NCBI RefSeq assembly: GCF_004124235.1
Contig: NZ_CP032487.1
Location: 4,588,001 to 4,652,000, forward strand
Direction: 5' to 3'
Origin: Yersinia hibernica
GTDB taxonomy: Bacteria > Pseudomonadota > Gammaproteobacteria > Enterobacterales > Enterobacteriaceae
DNA: 64,000 nt
In this document: positions 29,607 through 36,944 of the stretch, piece by piece
Layout of the letters: every line of letters begins with the position of its first letter
Position numbering within the stretch: the first letter of the stretch is position 1
Translations under genes and position numbers: made by a program
Notes under the pieces: generated by a model
The model's database searches: none
Seen by the model: only the letters and a program-made list of their open reading frames with translations
What the model was told of the DNA's origin: nothing

Positions 29607-30201
29607 TTACAGATTGAAAGAGAGACGTAGCGCTACTGCCATCAATAGATAAAGATCCAATCAGAACTGTGGGCACATTGTTCATAATGGAAGAAAGAAA
29701 TGCCGTTAGGAAACCCGTGCCCATCGTCGCGACCCACAGGCCTTCATCTGCAAACAAACTTAACACATCAGAAAGATATTCAGTTAACCCGGCATTGTGC
29801 AGGTCATAGACCACCAAATACATCCCTAATGAGAAAATGACAATTTGCCAGAGTGCACCAAGTAGCACTTTTCCGGTATTAATTGCATGCCCTTTCCTCG
29901 CGACAGCAAATAGAATAAGTGCGCCAACGGCCGCGCCCATTACCCCAGCGGTAAACTTGCAATGCAGCCCATTCGAAAAATCCCGATTCATCCAGTAATA
30001 AGCTGATAATAATCACTACAATAAAGGTTGCGGTGGCATTCCAGATAATGTTCCACACAATAGGAATATCAGTAACATGAACTATACCGGAGACTAACGC
30101 CAGCGCAGCCCCTAATATTGCGCTCCAGCCAATTCCCAAACCTTTCGGCTGCCAAATAACCAATAAATTGTCAGGATAAATATTGTGCCTGCCAGTAACA
30201 T
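29607..30201 (-). pseudogene. arsB: arsenite efflux pump ArsB, decayed by internal deletions and frameshift
   Basis: Segments of ArsB are recognisable in order: a start [10 protein letters not shown] at 30201, a 1-base loss, then [14 protein letters not shown] through [14 protein letters not shown] to RWGNGRG; a junction near 29937 that skips roughly 150 codons and changes frame; then [22 protein letters not shown] to SLSIDGSS; and a second junction near 29630 that skips about 80 codons to the true end [12 protein letters not shown]. About 595 of some 1,290 bp remain. It cannot encode the membrane pump. Confidence 0.88.
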
Positions 30202-30422
30202 AAAACCTCTCTAAACCATGAGTTGCAGTGGCAGACTGAATCTCTCCACTGTTATACCTCACTGCTTTAACAAACTACGTCAGGAGGAAAATCCACCCAA
30301 TTTTGGTCAATCTCGGTATTACCGCTCCCAGAGCTACAACACATGACAGGTACATATGCACCACAAGCTCTCACATTGACATTTCATATTTGTTTTAACG
30401 CATATGTTTGGATAAAATTTTT
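30202..30422. other. arsR-arsB spacer
   Basis: A 221-bp gap, longer than in intact ars operons known to me; no gene seen. Confidence 0.35.
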
Positions 30423-30776
30423 TTACCGACAAACAGCTTTACTGCTGCCGGAACTGTTGGCCAAGACAAGTTTGCCAGCCACAGCCTTAACTTCATCTTG
30501 CTGGCTCAGCCATGCCTGCTCTATAACCTGTGCTGCCCATGCAGGAATATGTGGCGACAGGCGGTAATGAACCCATTTCCCTTGTTTTCGGTCTAACAAG
30601 AGACCGCTCTCCCGCAGCATAGCTAAGTGACGCGAAATCTTGGGCTGTGACTCATTAAGCGCCATACAGAGCTCACAAACACAGAGCTCGCCCATCTCTC
30701 TGAGCAACAACACGATACCTAGGCGAGTTTCGTCCGATAAGTTTTTAAAAAGTTGTAAGGACGAGATAATCATCAT
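30423..30776 (-). CDS. arsR: arsenic-responsive repressor ArsR
   Basis: Winged-helix repressor of the ars operon, 117 residues from the ATG at 30776 (a second ATG follows at once and GGAG lies just upstream). The arsenite site ELCVCELC (cysteines at about 32, 34 and 37) and the recognition helix region SQPKISRHLAMLRESGLL are intact, as is KQGKWVHYRLSPHIPAWAA. It is the only intact gene of the arsRBC set, so it now controls broken genes unless it acts elsewhere. Confidence 0.92.
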   Translation of the reverse strand: MMIISSLQLFKNLSDETRLGIVLLLREMGELCVCELCMALNESQPKISRHLAMLRESGLLLDRKQGKWVHYRLSPHIPAWAAQVIEQAWLSQQDEVKAVAGKLVLANSSGSSKAVCR

Positions 30777-31100
30777 TTCTCCAGTTTGAGTTGCCTGCGG
30801 GATACTCCGCATACAGATAAAATCAACAATACATTCGAATAATCATATGTGAAAGAAGATAATCATGACCTTTCCACGATTCGACCTCTGGCCTTAAACT
30901 GCTAATAAATGGAGTGTTTCAAACAGAAATACAATTAATTAATTGATATATAAGTAAAATTTTAGAATCACGCATCTGAGATATCCCCCCAGTATATGGT
31001 GGAAACCAGTAGCCCGCGGTAGATTCGGACAAACTATAACCTAGGTATTCATTTGATTATAAAGTAATTTATTTTTTGTGAGAGAACATAGCAGACAAGT
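30777..31100. other. AT-rich junction between arsR and the satellite prophage
   Basis: Contains the arsR promoter region and direct repeat copy A; no gene recognised. Confidence 0.4.
30942..30963 (+). repeat. 22-nt direct repeat, copy A
   Basis: Begins ATTGATATATAAGTAAAAT; the same 22 nt recur with one mismatch at 31139-31160. The pair brackets the left attachment site of the satellite. Confidence 0.6.
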
Positions 31101-31117
31101 TTTGGCGGATCACAGGA
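31101..31117 (+). repeat. left attachment site, imperfect tRNA-Sec 3'-end copy
   Basis: TTTGGCGGATCACAGGA matches the tRNA-Sec end TTTGGCGGAAGATCACAGGA (40423-40442) except that three bases are missing. The orientation is the same, as expected for the two ends of an integrated element. Confidence 0.65.
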
Positions 31118-31138
31118 ATACTTAAAACATTATTACAC

Positions 31139-31160
31139 ATTGATATATAAGTAAAATCTT
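31139..31160 (+). repeat. 22-nt direct repeat, copy B
   Basis: One mismatch from copy A at 30942-30963, 197 bp away, on the other side of the left attachment site. Confidence 0.6.
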
Positions 31161-31176
31161 AAAGTTGAAGTATGAC

Positions 31177-31200
31177 TCTATACACTTTCCTATACACAAT
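31177..31200 (+). repeat. integrase arm-type site, left end
   Basis: A 24-nt sequence containing CCTATACACAAT that recurs at 40292-40315 with two mismatches and in the same orientation, upstream of int. Position near both ends of the element fits arm sites bound by the integrase N-terminal domain. Confidence 0.55.
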
Positions 31201-31290
31201 AATTAATACGGTGATATTTTGAACAACTATTAGGGTGAGAACTCAATAGGCATATATTCAAATCAGCCAAGAAAAAAAGATTTATAGAAA

Positions 31291-31400
31291 AACTGTTCAC
31301 ACTGTTCACTTTTTAATTTAATCATTTAAATACAATGGATTAGGTAGTGATGAGTTAGTGACGAGTTTATCCAAACTGGTCACTTGCTGTGAACAGTCGG
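31291..31400. repeat. alpha-binding iterons, crr-like region
   Basis: Two adjacent CTGTTCAC units (31293-31309), TAGTGATGAG and TAGTGACGAG near 31344-31364, and TGTGAACAG at 31388-31396 resemble the decameric iterons bound by P4 alpha. The cluster lies just downstream of the alpha gene, where P4 has its cis replication region crr. Confidence 0.6.
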
Positions 31401-31415
31401 CCATTGAATACAAAA

Positions 31416-31435
31416 ACACCGGCCTAGGCCGGTGT
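31416..31435 (-). terminator. terminator downstream of the alpha operon
   Basis: A perfect 20-nt palindrome centred on CCTAGG, followed on the minus strand by TTTTTG. Confidence 0.75.
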
Positions 31436-31651
31436 GATTATTTTTGAGCTGCCAAGAGTTGTGGGACAGAATTGGGGATAAAAGAAAGGCCTGCAAGCTG
31501 GCCCGAGTACACACTGATACATTGCTCCCCGGTGTTGGATGTATGAGGTTTGTACAACGCAACTATAAGTGTCGTAACTGATAGCGTCCAATGGGTTAGG
31601 CAGATCAATAACGCCATATTGATCGGTAGAAACGATCGTGATGCTGTTTAT
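31424..31651 (-). other. open frame directly behind the alpha stop codon
   Basis: The alpha reading frame stays open for 75 codons after its TGA, reading STDQYGVIDLPNPLDAISYD and similar, and ends within the terminator palindrome. It has no ATG or GTG near its beginning; the first TTG is about 20 codons in. It might be a gene that lost its start or chance. Confidence 0.2.
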
Positions 31652-33985
31652 TCAATATGCTTCACATTTAGGCAACCAGTCGGCCTCGCAGTCTTCACTT
31701 AATATCAGATTGGTTTGCATCCCTTGGTTCGTCTTACGCTTCAACAAGGCTATTTCATATTCGCTCAAGGTTTGTGGCACAGCGCGCCCGAATGCGGTCA
31801 GGCTCATTGGCCGTTGGTGGCCGCGCGCCTCCATAAATGACAGATAAGCGTGATACAGGTATTTACGCGGATTAGCTGGGATAATATTGGCATTCCCCAT
31901 ATACAGGCCATTGGGGGTATTAACCGCCAGCAGATAACCACAAAAATCAACCAACGGGTCAGCACCGCGTTTAATCTCCAGCGCTTCATCCGAGTTCTGC
32001 TGCGCTTCGAGTAGCGCACGGGCATCATTGGGGGCGGTAAAACGCAGCATCAGGTGGCGCACGATCACCGCCAGCTCACCGGTAATTTTCGCCAGTAATA
32101 GCGGGTCACGCTCGTTAGCCGGGATGACTTCCGGGAACGGCAGAATAACCCGGCGACGAGATACGCCGCCGCTGCGGTCACTGAACTGCATCGGGTTGTT
32201 ATTGACGGCCAGAATCACCGCCGGGATATGGGTGGAATAGGCATCACGGTATTTCGGGTCAATGGCGACAGCATCACCGCCAGTGATGGCTTTAATGCCC
32301 GCCCCATCACCGCTCCAGCGCTCTTGGTCTGGCAGGATAATCAGAGAGAACCCCACTACGGAGGCACGTTCCCGCGACGATTCCAGCGTATCGATGGTGG
32401 CCGAGGTAGTATTGTCTTTACCGGCCAGCAAGCTGGCGATGGAGGCCATCACGCTTTTACCACTGCCACCCGGCCCGGTCACCTCAAGGAACAGTTGCCA
32501 GTCATAGCGGTTCGCCAACACCATATAAAGCGCCGCGAGAATACGCTCCTGTTTCTCGTGTTGTTGCCCGGCGGCCCGCGTTAACCAGCGCCAAAAGTGC
32601 GGGGCATGGTCGGACAGATTTTCTCCAGCTTTGGGCGGGGTGTAGTCCACACTGTTCACGGTACGCAACCAGTGCGTTTTCTGGTGTGCGCTGAACTGGC
32701 CGGTAGTGGTATCAAATACCCCGTTACGAAAACCTATCAAGTGCCGGGCGGGTGTTCCCATTTGTGGCACCATCAGCTTAAGTGTATCGAGTACGCTGTT
32801 TATCCCGGATGCTGAGAACGGGGCGCGGATTTTATGGAACAGAGCGGCAATTTCCCGGCTGAGTACCCGATACGGCAGCACCTGCCACGCCCCGTTTTCA
32901 TAGCGACACAGGTCTTCACCCACCTGTGGCACGGCCAATAAGTGCTGATAGTGCTCTGCTAATAGTTCAGCCTTTTCACTGGCGCTCATGGCTTTCAGGT
33001 CGGCGTCACTGAGCGTATCAAACGGGCTGGGCTGTTGCGGCTGATTGAATGCTTGTAACTGGGTCAGAGTAGCCAGTTTGCCTTGCTGCTGATAAACGTC
33101 GTTCCAGTCACTGACAACCGACGGCAACGCCAGCTTACCGCCGCTCAATTGGGCGGCCTCTGTTGCGCGGCTCTGGCCGGTGCCGTTCTCGTCATTATCG
33201 GCGGCCAACAATAGCAATGCATCCGGGTAGTGGGTACGCAACTGTTGCGCCAGTGCGGGCAGATTGTTAGCACTGAGCGCGACACACACCGTTTCCCCGG
33301 TCAGATGATGTACCGTTAGCCCGGTAGCATAGCCCTCGGTCAGCCAGATAACGGCGTTATCCTGTCCGGCAAAAAAATGACAGGCGGCTTTCACCTGCCC
33401 CCCGGCCAGTGTGCGCTTGTCACCGTTGGCGTTAATCAACTGAACATTAACCACTTCACCGGCACTGTCGGTCAGGGGGAATAACAGGTCGCCGGGTTGA
33501 TAGGTAATACCCCCAACACACAACGGTTTATCGTGTAATGTCAGCGTCTCCAGCTCTGGCCAACCTTTGGCGGTCAGATAGGCATTCCCGGCCTGTGGTT
33601 GGGCGACAGTCAGCAACTGTCTGGCCTGTTCTGCGGCCCGCTGCCGTGCTTGCGCTTTCTCCTGCACTTCCTGTCCGGCATTGTGTGCCGGTAATGGCGG
33701 GTTCGATGGTTCGCCTAACACCTCGGCCACTTTGCAGGCGGCTTCCTTGGTCGTGACCGCCAGCGCCTTTTCAACCAGATTCAGGCCATCGCCGCCTCCG
33801 CATTGGTTACAAAACCATGTGCCACGCCCTTGCAGGTTATCAAAGCGGAAACGGTCTTTACCGCCACACATTGGGCAGGGCTGCGCCCGGCCTCCAGCGG
33901 TGATATGAATACCGAGAGCCGGGAGCAATACAGGCCACTGGCCGGTGGCTGCACGTGAGGTTTTTGAAACGTTTAATAGTGTCAT
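31652..33985 (-). CDS. P4-type alpha replication protein (primase-helicase)
   Basis: Multifunctional replication initiator, 777 residues, the same length as phage P4 gp-alpha. The N-terminal zinc finger has C37-C40 and C59-C62 (CPMCGGKDRFRF, WFCNQCGG). A Toprim primase centre is seen as WLTEGYATGL and AADNDENGTG (about 205-260). The C-terminal superfamily-3 helicase has Walker A GPGGSGKS near residue 505 and the following acidic motif, and ends in an ori-binding domain. It should bind the GTGAACAG-like iterons on either side of the operon. Last gene of the minus-strand replication operon. Confidence 0.93.
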   Translation of the reverse strand: MTLLNVSKTSRAATGQWPVLLPALGIHITAGGRAQPCPMCGGKDRFRFDNLQGRGTWFCNQCGGGDGLNLVEKALAVTTKEAACKVAEVLGEPSNPPLPAHNAGQEVQEKAQARQRAAEQARQLLTVAQPQAGNAYLTAKGWPELETLTLHDKPLCVGGITYQPGDLLFPLTDSAGEVVNVQLINANGDKRTLAGGQVKAACHFFAGQDNAVIWLTEGYATGLTVHHLTGETVCVALSANNLPALAQQLRTHYPDALLLLAADNDENGTGQSRATEAAQLSGGKLALPSVVSDWNDVYQQQGKLATLTQLQAFNQPQQPSPFDTLSDADLKAMSASEKAELLAEHYQHLLAVPQVGEDLCRYENGAWQVLPYRVLSREIAALFHKIRAPFSASGINSVLDTLKLMVPQMGTPARHLIGFRNGVFDTTTGQFSAHQKTHWLRTVNSVDYTPPKAGENLSDHAPHFWRWLTRAAGQQHEKQERILAALYMVLANRYDWQLFLEVTGPGGSGKSVMASIASLLAGKDNTTSATIDTLESSRERASVVGFSLIILPDQERWSGDGAGIKAITGGDAVAIDPKYRDAYSTHIPAVILAVNNNPMQFSDRSGGVSRRRVILPFPEVIPANERDPLLLAKITGELAVIVRHLMLRFTAPNDARALLEAQQNSDEALEIKRGADPLVDFCGYLLAVNTPNGLYMGNANIIPANPRKYLYHAYLSFMEARGHQRPMSLTAFGRAVPQTLSEYEIALLKRKTNQGMQTNLILSEDCEADWLPKCEAY

Positions 33986-33998
33986 TCTCTGTTTCTCC

Positions 33999-34340
33999 TC
34001 AGTGCAGGGTGGTTTGATTGGTTGTGGTTATCTGCGCTTGGCACAGCTCATCCATCATTTTTTGCCCCAATACTGTCAGGCGCGGCGGAGCCAGCAAAAT
34101 ATCCGGCTGTACCATGTCACTGAGCATGGTACAGGCCATATCCATACCGGCCTCTGGCCCGTGCTGGCGCACGAAGTAGCCCTCAATATCCATCGCAATC
34201 GCCATTTGCAATTCATCCAACGAGTAACCAAGGCTCACCCCGTGAGACACGCAGGTATCCAGATAGGCATGGGCTAACGCACGGCGATAAACAGCGGTAC
34301 GGACTTCAACGGGCAGACAGGATTGATTCAGGGTATTCAT
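33999..34340 (-). CDS. small protein of the P4 alpha operon (DUF5375-like)
   Basis: Product of 113 residues with the segments RALAHAYLDTCVSHGVSLGY and MAIAMDIEGYFVRQHGPEAG. Proteins of this kind precede alpha in P4-like elements (assignment to DUF5375 is from memory and uncertain). No function is known. It overlaps the gene before it by 4 bp and ends 13 bp before alpha. Confidence 0.75.
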   Translation of the reverse strand: MNTLNQSCLPVEVRTAVYRRALAHAYLDTCVSHGVSLGYSLDELQMAIAMDIEGYFVRQHGPEAGMDMACTMLSDMVQPDILLAPPRLTVLGQKMMDELCQAQITTTNQTTLH

Positions 34341-34600
34341 ACGATAGGTGCCTCCATGCGGGATAAGATTTGTGATTCGCAGGTGTTCATTACTTGTCCG
34401 AGCTGGTCAGTCAGTAGCGCCACCATTGAGGCGAACGATTCAGGCGACGGTGGGGTAATGCCGTGCAACAGGCTGCTTTGCGTTTCCAGCATATCGAGGA
34501 ACGTCACACCGACATTGTGTGCATGCTGTAGGCGTAAGAAATCGGCGTGAGGGATGCTGTACTGCGTATCACAGTCATAACGGGCGGCAAGGGTATTCAT
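34337..34600 (-). CDS. hypothetical protein of the P4 alpha operon
   Basis: An 87-residue protein (MNTLAARYDCDTQYSIPHAD start) without a recognised domain; probably helical. Four-base overlaps at both ends with its neighbours show that it is translated within the operon. Confidence 0.7.
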   Translation of the reverse strand: MNTLAARYDCDTQYSIPHADFLRLQHAHNVGVTFLDMLETQSSLLHGITPPSPESFASMVALLTDQLGQVMNTCESQILSRMEAPIV

Positions 34601-35142
34601 GCGACCTCCCCCAGTGGCAGGCGGCCAGCAAACGACAGGATGTAGTCACGGGTTAAACGCAGGCGGGCATTCTTCTCACTGCTGGCGATGGTACGCAACA
34701 TGCAGGGACGTGCCGTTAATTCAGTACGACGAACAGCAGCAAACAGATAGATAAATTGCGGGTGTAACGGGGTGAGGGATGTAGCCATAGTGGCAGCCTC
34801 CATTGAGTCATGGTTATTGCTACCACCGAAGTTTCCACGCTTATGGGTGGTAGCCCAGACGGGGGTGGAAATACCGGCCTCAATGAATACCGGCCAGCCC
34901 GAAGGCTGCCCCGCCTGAGCCACCATTGCTTGATAGCGACAGCGGTGTAGAAACCACTGCGCAAAAAACTGGTAGGCTAAGGCCACGACATAAAAAAACA
35001 CGCCAGGCGCGTGTTGTGTCGCCATTGAGTTACACGGGTTTCCACGCCCGGCTGCCGATTTTGCGACAGCACGGCGACTATAACGCAAGGCTTGCAAAAA
35101 ATGCAAGCCAGAGAAAAGCCCTTTTTGCGGGATGAATGTCAT
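34597..35142 (-). CDS. Icd/Ash-like protein of P4-type satellites
   Basis: Product of 181 residues from the ATG at 35142 (MTFIPQKGLFSGLHF); a longer frame exists but overlaps the upstream gene. The segments RRAVAKSAAGRGNP, TQHAPGVFFY and RTELTARPCMLRTIASSEKN are typical of proteins annotated as Ash or host cell division inhibitor Icd-like in P4 and P1 relatives. The inhibitor function is inherited from P1 Icd and not shown for this branch. The gene overlaps a C4-like RNA, so it may be a regulatory transcript as much as a protein gene. Confidence 0.7.
   Translation of the reverse strand: MTFIPQKGLFSGLHFLQALRYSRRAVAKSAAGRGNPCNSMATQHAPGVFFYVVALAYQFFAQWFLHRCRYQAMVAQAGQPSGWPVFIEAGISTPVWATTHKRGNFGGSNNHDSMEAATMATSLTPLHPQFIYLFAAVRRTELTARPCMLRTIASSEKNARLRLTRDYILSFAGRLPLGEVA
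34845..34915 (-). ncRNA. C4/CI-like immunity RNA
   Basis: On the minus strand a hairpin GGCAGCC-TTCG-GGCTGGCC is followed by TTTCCACC and GCTACCACC. Both short segments are complementary to GTGGAAA and GGTGGTAGC a few bases downstream (34819-34838), and GTGGAAA occurs again upstream at 35039-35045. This two-segment antisense layout is that of phage P1 C4 and the P4 CI RNA with its seqA, seqB and seqC. Ends are approximate. Confidence 0.55.
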
Positions 35143-35146
35143 CGGT

Positions 35147-35386
35147 TTAACAGTCAGTCTGAATATCAGGCTTGGGCTGAGCAGGAGCACGGGAGTAGAA
35201 ATTGGCCTGTGCTGGCGTACTCGTCGCATTGCCCGACATCACTTGCACCACGCCGTTTAGCTGGCTGCGGTACTTGGGTAAAGCAAGGCCAGGTTGTTGC
35301 TGCGCAATCTGGAACGCCTCAGCGATGTATTGCACGTCGCCCTCGTTCAGAGTGAAGAATTGCTCACCGATTTTTAGGGTGATCAT
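35147..35386 (-). CDS. hypothetical protein behind alpA
   Basis: A 79-residue protein (MITLKIGEQFFTLNEGDVQY start) with no domain that I recognise. It overlaps the alpA stop by 4 bp and ends five bases before the Icd/Ash-like ATG, so it is part of the same operon. Confidence 0.65.
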   Translation of the reverse strand: MITLKIGEQFFTLNEGDVQYIAEAFQIAQQQPGLALPKYRSQLNGVVQVMSGNATSTPAQANFYSRAPAQPKPDIQTDC

Positions 35387-35640
35387 GCTGATACCCCCTG
35401 ACGGTTAGCAATACGCTCTGCCATCCAGCCCTCAATCTCAGAGGCCAGCCATGCGACGTTCTTACCGCCGAGGGAAATCTGTGCGGGGAAGTGGTCGCGG
35501 CTAATCAGTTCATAGATAGTCGAGCGGGATAACGCGGTGGTGTTAATCACTTCCGGCAGACGCATAAAGCGGTCACGCGGGTAGTGTGTTGCCATTGGGG
35601 GTGGCGTATTGGATAAAGCCTGTTGTGTCATTGCAAGCAT
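35383..35640 (-). CDS. AlpA/Vis-family DNA-binding regulator
   Basis: Protein of 85 residues with the AlpA helix-turn-helix: FMRLPEVINTTALSRSTIYE then LISRDHFPAQISLGGKNVAW and the conserved WMAERIA end. In P4 the homologue Vis controls late promoters and promotes excision. First gene of the minus-strand operon; AAGG lies nine bases before the ATG. Its upstream region contains tandem decamers and iterons. Confidence 0.9.
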   Translation of the reverse strand: MLAMTQQALSNTPPPMATHYPRDRFMRLPEVINTTALSRSTIYELISRDHFPAQISLGGKNVAWLASEIEGWMAERIANRQGVSA

Positions 35641-35800
35641 GTAAAGCTACCTTGTTGTTGTCCGGCCATATACCGCCGGGTTTGCTGGGATTCAGTTGGG
35701 TAGCCCCCTATTGTGAGAATATTTTTACCTGATGCAACAAGCTATTGTTGTGTGATTCAGCAAACTCACCAACCCATGCTCATCCCTGAAATTTGTCACA

Positions 35801-35840
35801 TTTGCCTCTTTTAGCCTTTCTTTGCCTTTCTTTGCCTCTC
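35801..35840 (-). repeat. four tandem decamers upstream of alpA
   Basis: Four head-to-tail 10-bp units of the type TTTGCCTTTC (minus strand GAAAGGCAAA), each differing by one to three bases, 160-200 bp upstream of alpA. The one-turn period suits cooperative binding by a small regulator such as AlpA/Vis. Confidence 0.6.
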
Positions 35841-35990
35841 TTAGTATTTCGTTTGTTTTTTACCCACATTTAATAGGGTTAATTGAAATATATAATATTT
35901 TTTAATTCCAAAACGGTATAAAAAATTGGCTAATTATCATTCTGTCTGAATGGTTTTTTAGCTAGCCAGAGAAAAAGCTCTTTTTTGACC

Positions 35991-36096
35991 GAGTGAACAG
36001 TAGTGAACACTTGGTGAATAGTTTCAAGTGAACTGTTCACCCTTTTATTTATTGATTATTAATACTTTTTCCATAAAGTGAAGAGTAGTGAACAGT
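35991..36096 (+). repeat. iteron cluster, probable replication origin
   Basis: At least six units related to AGTGAACAGT: at 35992, 36002, 36013, 36027, 36077 and 36087, plus one inverted GTTCACC at 36035. P4 alpha binds such decamers at ori. The AT-rich DNA on both sides would ease melting. The second cluster (crr) lies 4.7 kb to the left. Confidence 0.7.
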
Positions 36097-36145
36097 TTTT
36101 ATAAAACTATTATTTTTATGGCCCTTTTAGTTTGATTTGAGAGTG

Positions 36146-36169
36146 TGTTGTATGAGAAATGGCACAACG
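36146..36169 (+). promoter_or_regulatory. Ogr/Delta activator site upstream of sid
   Basis: TGTTGT-N12-ACAACG is the dyad recognised by Ogr/Delta-family activators, usually centred about 55 bp before the start of transcription. This would place the start near 36212, just before the sid start codon at 36241. Confidence 0.7.
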
Positions 36170-36240
36170 GGCATTGATTGAGGCGTTGTGTGAGAGCTTG
36201 CAAAATGACTCCACCTTGACTGAGACGGAGTTATAACTAG

Positions 36241-36942
36241 ATGAGCCAAACAACCCCACACCCAGTAACACCCGCCCTTGAAAATTTTAAAGCGGCGAAA
36301 GCGCAACACCTGAAGAATGAAGAAACCTACGAAGAAATTATTGCGTCCATTGCCCGCAGCCAGCAAAAGCAGCGCGACGCCGAAAACCAGAGCCAACAGG
36401 CTGACGGCAGTTGGCGCAAATTGTTTCGCAGTCTGCGCGGTGAAATGACGGATGAGCTGCAAACCGAACATATCCGCCGGATTTCACAGCGGGAGCTGGC
36501 ACAAGAATTCGGACATCTGATTGAAGAGCTGGAGTTGGATAAAGATTACACGTCACTGCAATTATGTGCTTCTGCAAAACCCTATAAAGACACACATAAA
36601 GTAGCGTTGATGGAATATGCGAGGCTGGAAATGTCTGCTGCGATGAAAACTCTGTCACCCGAACTCATCCGGGCAGCGAAAATCATGGTAACTGCGAACG
36701 AACTCTACACTGACTCATCACCGGCGAAGGCACTGGGTACACTGACAGCGACTCTTCTTTCATTAGCGGGGCTTTATTCGTTTGATATGGAGAAAGAATC
36801 GATATTAGCCGAACTCACACTACAACAACCACAACCGGGTTATGTTGACTCTGCTCTGAGCAATAGTCCGATAAAATGTGCGCGGTTATTTGAAGCAATA
36901 AAGGTAAAACGGGAAAAACTAAACCCAGCCGGGGAACAATAA
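36241..36942 (+). CDS. Sid-like capsid size determination protein
   Basis: Protein of 233 residues similar over its length to P4 Sid (244). Shared features: TPALENFKAAKAQHLKN near the start, the ADGSWRKLFRSLRGEMTDEL block, and RRISQRELAQEF. In P4, Sid forms an external scaffold that makes helper capsids small enough to exclude the helper genome. Highly helical and charged. First gene of the late operon, preceded by a Delta-type activator site, with delta two bases behind. Confidence 0.8.
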   Translation: MSQTTPHPVTPALENFKAAKAQHLKNEETYEEIIASIARSQQKQRDAENQSQQADGSWRKLFRSLRGEMTDELQTEHIRRISQRELAQEFGHLIEELELDKDYTSLQLCASAKPYKDTHKVALMEYARLEMSAAMKTLSPELIRAAKIMVTANELYTDSSPAKALGTLTATLLSLAGLYSFDMEKESILAELTLQQPQPGYVDSALSNSPIKCARLFEAIKVKREKLNPAGEQ

Positions 36943-36944
36943 TT

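Larger units (their letters stand above)
35641..36240. other. P4-type control and origin region between alpA and sid
   Basis: No gene. It holds the decamer repeats, the iteron cluster and the Delta-type site listed separately, and a CAACAA-GCTA-TTGTTG hairpin at 35735-35750. Divergent promoters for the replication and late operons are expected here. Confidence 0.7.

Noticed and set aside
31380..31562. 60-codon minus-strand frame across the terminator and iterons
   Set aside because: Runs through a terminator hairpin and iteron DNA; no ribosome site.
36159..36236. 25-codon frame (MAQRALIEALCESL start) just before sid
   Set aside because: Overlaps the Delta-type activator site and would lie upstream of the expected transcription start; no ribosome site. 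Possibly a trace of an older gene.
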